Shown here piece by piece: positions 60,185-64,000 of a DNA stretch of 64,000 nt. A program made the translations under genes and the position numbers. Every line of letters begins with the position of its first letter. Positions within the stretch are counted from its first letter, which is position 1. Source of the stretch: CAJWOS01 sp964502005 (GTDB taxonomy: Bacteria > Myxococcota_A > UBA796 > UBA2385); assembly GCA_964502005.1 (NCBI GenBank), contig CAZCUX010000003.1, forward strand, positions 310,001 to 374,000, given 5' to 3'. The notes below the pieces were generated by a model that was not told where the DNA came from, made no database searches, and worked only from the letters and a program-made list of their open reading frames with translations.

Positions 60185-60578
60185 TTTTGCTGCTGCACGG
60201 GGTGCGTCTCCTGTACGCATCCTCTCTCCTGCCGACAGATGGAATCCGTCTGTCGGCAGTTTTTTTTGCAGGGGACGACAGGCGCCGCGTTTTTACGTCA
60301 AGTCCATCCGTGTGCGCTGGCGTTTATCGGATGGCGTTGGCAGGTGGACGGCATCCTCGCGAGTCGCGAACCGCGAGGCAACGGTGTTGGCGGTGCATCG
60401 TGACGACCCATGGCGCTGCAATGGTCGCGCGGGCGGTGTGCGCGATTGCTGTGGCTTCGGTGGCAAGCACGCGCGAGAGGGATGGACAGTACACGCTTTT
60501 CATTTGGGACAGGAGCGGGCGCGAAGTCTTTCCGGAATTCGGGGTGCAGACCTTGGGTGGGGGATGCTAGGGGGAGGT
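60185..60578. other. 394-bp gap with terminator and a possible small gene
   Basis: After the terminator at 60229-60267, a CCTCGCG...CGCGAGG inverted repeat lies near 60354-60378. A possible small rightward gene runs from ATG 60421 to TAG 60570 (49 codons, GC-rich third positions, hydrophobic first half, then DGQYTLFIWDRSG) and ends 8 bp before the aminotransferase start. It has no clear ribosome site and is left uncalled. Confidence 0.35.
60229..60267 (+). terminator. Intrinsic terminator
   Basis: CTGCCGACAGA and TCTGTCGGCAG form a perfect 11-bp stem followed directly by T8. This is the only textbook rho-independent terminator recognised in the window. It ends the gene at 59216-60184. Confidence 0.93.
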
Positions 60579-61865
60579 ATGACTTCCATCGACCTCTCTC
60601 GTTATCTGCCCGCAGACCCCGCTCAGGCCACCCGCGCCGCCGTGACGCCCGTGTGTGCTTCGATGCAAGGTTCTATGATTCTCCGCATTGCCGGCGAAGT
60701 CAATGCATTGGCTGCGGCGGGCCATCCTGTCTCCAACTTCACGGTCGGCGATTTTCGTCCCGCGGCCTTCCCGGTTCCGCCTGCGTTGGTGGAAGCCACG
60801 AGTCGGCTGCTCCGAGAGGGGCAAACGAACTATCCGCCTTCTGATGGTGTACCGGAGCTGAAGCGGGCGATTGTGCAGCTCGTCGACCGCTACTGGGGTC
60901 TGCAAATCACCGAGGACTGGGTGTGTGTCGCGAGTGGCGCGCGCCCACCGATTTACGCTGCTTGGCGGATGGTCGTCGCGCCCGGTGAGCGCAGCGTGAG
61001 CTTCCTGCCGATGTGGAATACGGGCTACTACTCGCACTTGACCGAGGCCGACCACGTCTTCGTGCCCACCCAGGCGGAAAACAACTTTTTCCCAACGGTC
61101 GAGCAGGCGCGGGAAGCCATGCGCGGTGCGCGTTTGGTGGTGTTGAACTCGCCGCTCAACCCCACCGGCACGATGATTGACCCCGAGGTGCTGCGGGGCA
61201 TCGCGGAGGCGTTGGTCGAAGAAAACCGAAACCGGGAACGTCCTTGTATTTTGCTGTTTGACCAGGTGTATTGGGCCATCACGTCCCACGACCGTCGGCA
61301 CGTCAACCCTTGCGCGTTGGTGCCCGCGTGTGCGCCTTACGTCATCCATGTAGATGCCATCAGCAAGTGGATGTGCGCAACGGGTTTGCGTGTTGGCTGG
61401 GCCGTTTTGCCGCCGCACTTGCAAAACAAGATGAAGGCGTTTCTGGGGCATGTCGGTGCGTGGGCGCCGCGGGCCGAGCAAGTCGCGACAGCCGAGCTCT
61501 TGGGCGACACCGCGGGCCTCGACAACTGGTTCGCCGACCTCAACTCGCGCATCACCGCGCGCCTTGACCAGCTCTATGCGGGCATTTTGGCGCTGCGCGA
61601 GCAAGGGCTGCCCGTCCATGCGATTGCGCCCCAGGGCGGCATTTATTTGTCGTTCCGCGTCAATTTGGTGGGCAAGGGCTTTGCGTCCAACGAAGACATT
61701 CGGCGCTGGTTGCTCGAACAAGCAGGCGTTGCCGTGGTGCCCTTCCAAGCCTTCGATATGGAAGAAGACTCCGGCTGGTTCCGTATGAGTGTTGGCGCTG
61801 TGGAATCTTCCGACATTGCAGCCGCGCTCAACCGCCTGGAGTCAGCGCTTCGCGCGTTGGTGTGA
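60579..61865 (+). CDS. Class I/II PLP aminotransferase
   Basis: A 428-residue fold-type I aminotransferase. The landmarks are VASGARPPIYAAW, LNSPLNPTGTMI, LFDQVYWAIT (PLP-ring Asp) and DAISKWMCATGLRVGW with the Schiff-base Lys in ISK. The C-terminal substrate Arg lies in SGWFRMSVG. The general layout is that of aspartate/alanine aminotransferases of the Ia group; the substrate is not assigned. In contrast to the HisC-like homologue at 37382, the catalytic Lys is present. GGGGAGG lies 3-4 nt before ATG 60579; the much longer upstream frame is not coding because it runs antisense to the terminator region. Confidence 0.9.
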   Translation: MTSIDLSRYLPADPAQATRAAVTPVCASMQGSMILRIAGEVNALAAAGHPVSNFTVGDFRPAAFPVPPALVEATSRLLREGQTNYPPSDGVPELKRAIVQLVDRYWGLQITEDWVCVASGARPPIYAAWRMVVAPGERSVSFLPMWNTGYYSHLTEADHVFVPTQAENNFFPTVEQAREAMRGARLVVLNSPLNPTGTMIDPEVLRGIAEALVEENRNRERPCILLFDQVYWAITSHDRRHVNPCALVPACAPYVIHVDAISKWMCATGLRVGWAVLPPHLQNKMKAFLGHVGAWAPRAEQVATAELLGDTAGLDNWFADLNSRITARLDQLYAGILALREQGLPVHAIAPQGGIYLSFRVNLVGKGFASNEDIRRWLLEQAGVAVVPFQAFDMEEDSGWFRMSVGAVESSDIAAALNRLESALRALV

Positions 61866-61937
61866 TTCGGACTCGACCTCCGGTCCCCACACGTTACCCC
61901 GCGGGTACGCGCGTCCCCGCGAAGGGAGACGTTGGAT

Positions 61938-62297
61938 GTGGAGGCCCATTTGGACACCGTATCGTACCGTTTTGATAGTGATTCTGCGTTCCGCCATGCG
62001 GTAACGGATGTATTGGCGCAGCTCTTGGAGCAGGTTGACGACATCGACGCCGACCTCGACTCCCGGTTGTCGCCCGGCAATCTCCAGGTCGTGTTTGAGG
62101 ACGACGGCAGCACATTTGTGTTGTCCCAGCAAACACCGACCCACGAGCTGTGGCTGTCGGCCAACCTTCGCGCGTACCACTTTCGGTACTCTTCGGTTGG
62201 GTGGACCGAGCGTGACGCAGGCGAGCCTATGCTTGCTGTGCTGTCTCGCTTGTTTACGGAGAAAACGGGCCAGCCATGCCGGTTTTCCCTCGATTAG
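61938..62297 (+). CDS. cyaY: Frataxin homologue CyaY
   Basis: A 119-residue protein with the frataxin signature: an acidic first helix (LLEQVDDIDADLDSRLS), LQVVFEDDGSTFVLSQQTPTHELWLS (the NrQtP-xxqiWLA block), AYHFRYSSVGWTERDAG (the HF...W motif) and a final helix LAVLSRLFTEKTG. Frataxins bind iron, interact with IscS-IscU and modulate sulfur transfer. The start is uncertain: TTG 61932 and GTG 61938 are in frame and share AGGGAGA upstream; GTG has better spacing. It lies 72 bp after an aminotransferase, 11 kb from the isc operon. The hairpin CGCAAG-N4-CTTGCG follows at 62300-62315. Confidence 0.8.
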   Translation: MEAHLDTVSYRFDSDSAFRHAVTDVLAQLLEQVDDIDADLDSRLSPGNLQVVFEDDGSTFVLSQQTPTHELWLSANLRAYHFRYSSVGWTERDAGEPMLAVLSRLFTEKTGQPCRFSLD

Positions 62298-62638
62298 CAC
62301 GCAAGTCCGCTTGCGCCCTCTCTCGGACTCCGTGGTTGTTGGGCGCGCGCGCAAAGTCCTGGAGCCGGCCAAACGCGGCGTTTCGAGGCCGTTGGGGCGC
62401 CATTTCCGCGACTCGACCTTGCTTTGCTATCGTTTGGCCCGGAGCCGAGCTGTAGCGGCGTAAGCTGCGCGCGACGTGGTGTTGCGCCCTCCCCAGCGGG
62501 GAAACGTCCATCGGACATTGAAGCGGACATTTTTGAGGGCGTTGGAGGTGGGCTCCAGAAATGGTTCCGGTCATCGTTTGACGAATACGGTGGTTGTCTT
62601 TTCATGCCATACAAGCGGTGGGATGATAGGAAGAACGT
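62298..62638. other. 341-bp gap before the second kinase
   Basis: It starts with the hairpin CGCAAG-TCCG-CTTGCG (62300-62315), a possible terminator of cyaY without a U tract. The remainder shows no supported gene; the right end, with AGGAAG shortly before the kinase ATG, should carry its promoter. Confidence 0.5.
62300..62315 (+). terminator. Possible hairpin terminator after cyaY
   Basis: Perfect 6-bp stem CGCAAG/CTTGCG with loop TCCG, two bases after the stop. No U tract follows, so confidence is limited. Confidence 0.4.
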
Positions 62639-64000
62639 ATGTCCGTCGTCCCATTTCCGCCGCGCTATGTTTCGCCCGAGACCATCGGCGAAGGTGCAAC
62701 GGGCGTTGTGTATCGTGTATGGGATACAACTGCGCAAGAATATGTAGCAGTCAAGGTCGTGCGCAAACACTTGGCCGTGTTGGAACGATTTCGCGCGCGG
62801 TTTTCTCGCGAGGTCGCACTTTCAGCCCGCTTGGTGCATCCCAACATCGTACCTGTGCGCGACTTTGGGCGTTTGGCAGATGGTGCCCCTTATGTTGTGA
62901 TGGACTACGCTGCGGGAGGTAGCTTTTCGGACCTCCTGCGGCGTCCGCACGATTTGTCGCTTGTGTTGGCACTGATTGACGATGTGTTGGCATCTCTCGC
63001 GCACTTGCACGCCCGCGGACTGGTCCATCGCGACATCAAGCCCGAAAACGTTTTGCTGCACGGTCGATTGCCGACCGACGAAGTGACGGTGCTCGACCGT
63101 CCGCGGGCTTGGGTGGCAGACTTTGGCCTCGCAGGCGCGCGTACCGAGGTGGCGTTTACGGGGGAAATGGTCGCGGGCACGCGCGAGTGGATGGCGCCAG
63201 AACAAGCAGATGGCCGCGTGCAAGACCTCGGACCATGGACCGACCTGTACGCCGTCGGTCTCGTGCTGCATACGGCGCTTGGGGGCACGCCCGTGCGGCT
63301 TCAGCGCGACGCCCATGGCCGCTTTGTTCCCAATGGTGTGCACCTGCCCAGCGATGTGGATGCCGGGCTGGCGGAGATTGTCCGCACCCTCCTCCATCCC
63401 GACCCCTTCCAACGCTATGACCGCGCAGCCGACGTGCGCCGGGCGTTGGCGGAGGTGCAGCGAAGCTGGTCGCGGGACCATCGCGGCCGCTCGGCGGGGC
63501 AAGCGGTCCTTCCTACGTCCTCGACTACATTTCCGATGCCCTTAGAAATTCGGGGCCTCGCCGCCGTCACCAACCTGCGCCCCCAAGGCGCCGCGAGCGC
63601 GACGCCGGCACCCCGTTGGAACCGCGTCGCGCCAGGCTCTTTGCCCGAGCGCATTCCGCTTGCGGAGGGTTGGGGGGCGACGAGCCACGCCCTCGACGTG
63701 GTGTCGCTGCGGGACCCCATGCCCCCTGCCAGTGCGGAGACTTGGGCAACCATGTGGGAGGCCGCGCGGCGTGTTGTCGCGCTGGGGCGTCCGCAAGTGT
63801 TGCTATTGGTCGGGCGTGATGGTAGCGGGAAAGGCCGCCTCGCCGATGTTCTCGCGGAGACCCTCGAAGAAGGCGGGTGGATGGAGTCGGTGACCTTGCG
63901 GTACCACGACCCACCCGCCGAAGATGACGGCTTTCGCGGCGGCGTGCTAGAGTTGCTGGTCCCGTGGAACGATGCCCGCGCGGATGCTGAGCGGCGGATT
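62639..64000 (+). CDS. Ser/Thr protein kinase with ATPase domain, 3' end outside window
   Basis: An open frame of 454 codons running off the right edge without a stop. AGGAAG lies shortly before the ATG. Kinase motifs: Gly-rich loop IGEGATGVVYRV, VAVK (Lys39), HRDIKPEN (Asp132), DFG (161-163), MAPEQ and DLYAVGLVLHTALGG; this is the RD-type PknB class. After a linker of about 90 residues, a P-loop ATPase starts; Walker A is complete in GRDGSGKGRL (about residue 392). The design matches the kinase at 54942, except that the P-loop is intact here. Signal-dependent oligomerisation is inferred from the STAND-like architecture. Confidence 0.9.
   Translation, partial: MSVVPFPPRYVSPETIGEGATGVVYRVWDTTAQEYVAVKVVRKHLAVLERFRARFSREVALSARLVHPNIVPVRDFGRLADGAPYVVMDYAAGGSFSDLLRRPHDLSLVLALIDDVLASLAHLHARGLVHRDIKPENVLLHGRLPTDEVTVLDRPRAWVADFGLAGARTEVAFTGEMVAGTREWMAPEQADGRVQDLGPWTDLYAVGLVLHTALGGTPVRLQRDAHGRFVPNGVHLPSDVDAGLAEIVRTLLHPDPFQRYDRAADVRRALAEVQRSWSRDHRGRSAGQAVLPTSSTTFPMPLEIRGLAAVTNLRPQGAASATPAPRWNRVAPGSLPERIPLAEGWGATSHALDVVSLRDPMPPASAETWATMWEAARRVVALGRPQVLLLVGRDGSGKGRLADVLAETLEEGGWMESVTLRYHDPPAEDDGFRGGVLELLVPWNDARADAERRI

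Noticed and set aside
1..64000. Search by eye for tRNA, rRNA, insertion sequences, integrases and att sites
   Set aside because: No cloverleaf, rRNA block, transposase or integrase motif was recognised; a tRNA scan would be needed to exclude a missed tRNA.

Overview
This GC-rich window reads like a chromosome segment from a myxobacterium-like member of the former deltaproteobacteria. The signs are secreted proteins with GC...membrane helix...RRR (MYXO-CTERM-like) tails, Asp-rich metal-binding repeats of the MopE/thrombospondin-3 kind, myxobacterial Cys-rich repeats, many lipoproteins, and two large Ser/Thr kinases with C-terminal ATPase-like regions. GGAG-type ribosome sites followed by GTG or TTG starts are frequent. 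I see no phage, transposase, rRNA, tRNA or CRISPR array; most of the window is ordinary chromosome.

Layout. 1-7.4 kb: end of an unknown gene, a sulfatase-fold protein, a HmuY-like lipoprotein, a three-gene leftward operon (aldehyde dehydrogenase, five-haem cytochrome lipoprotein, TrmN6-like methyltransferase) and AlkB. 7.3-15.3 kb: subtilisin, Cys-rich lipoprotein, a possible degenerate ceramidase-fold protein, a membrane-anchored unknown, and CcoG. 15.8-18.2 kb: PhyH-type dioxygenase, PilZ and HEAT-repeat proteins. 18.25-21.5 kb: boxC-boxB, the dearomatising and ring-cleaving core of the aerobic benzoyl-CoA pathway, behind a promoter that overlaps a perfect palindrome. 21.5-25.4 kb: two paralogous FliA-type sigma factors in tandem and a LeuA/homocitrate-synthase-like enzyme. 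25.5-29.2 kb: a tethered cytochrome c with a CX4CH motif, a DUF2330-like protein and partner, and an FGE-like lipoprotein. 29.4-45.5 kb: plsB with a small membrane protein, a TPR protein, enolase, an SDR, an aminotransferase-fold protein lacking the PLP lysine, two small envelope proteins, a fused hydantoinase/5-oxoprolinase and ComEC. 45.6-50.8 kb: a MerR-family regulator with a Cys-rich tail, followed by iscS-iscU-iscA-hscB-hscA, a complete ISC core except for ferredoxin. 50.8-64 kb: a membrane protein, a MopE-like surface protein, a kinase-ATPase, a 0.9-kb gap, a protein with a duplicated helix-turn-helix-like motif, an aminotransferase, a frataxin homologue, and a second kinase-ATPase that runs off the right edge.

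How the genes fit together. The clearest systems are the Fe-S assembly operon, probably with its own MerR-type sensor and assisted by frataxin 11 kb away, and the boxCB operon. The least conventional points are the lysine-less aminotransferase, the MerR-isc pairing, the HscB with a tetracysteine N-terminus, four tandem 13-bp palindromic units at 52474-52524, and the paired sigma factors. Start sites were chosen from Shine-Dalgarno spacing by eye; family names come from motif recognition without database searches.
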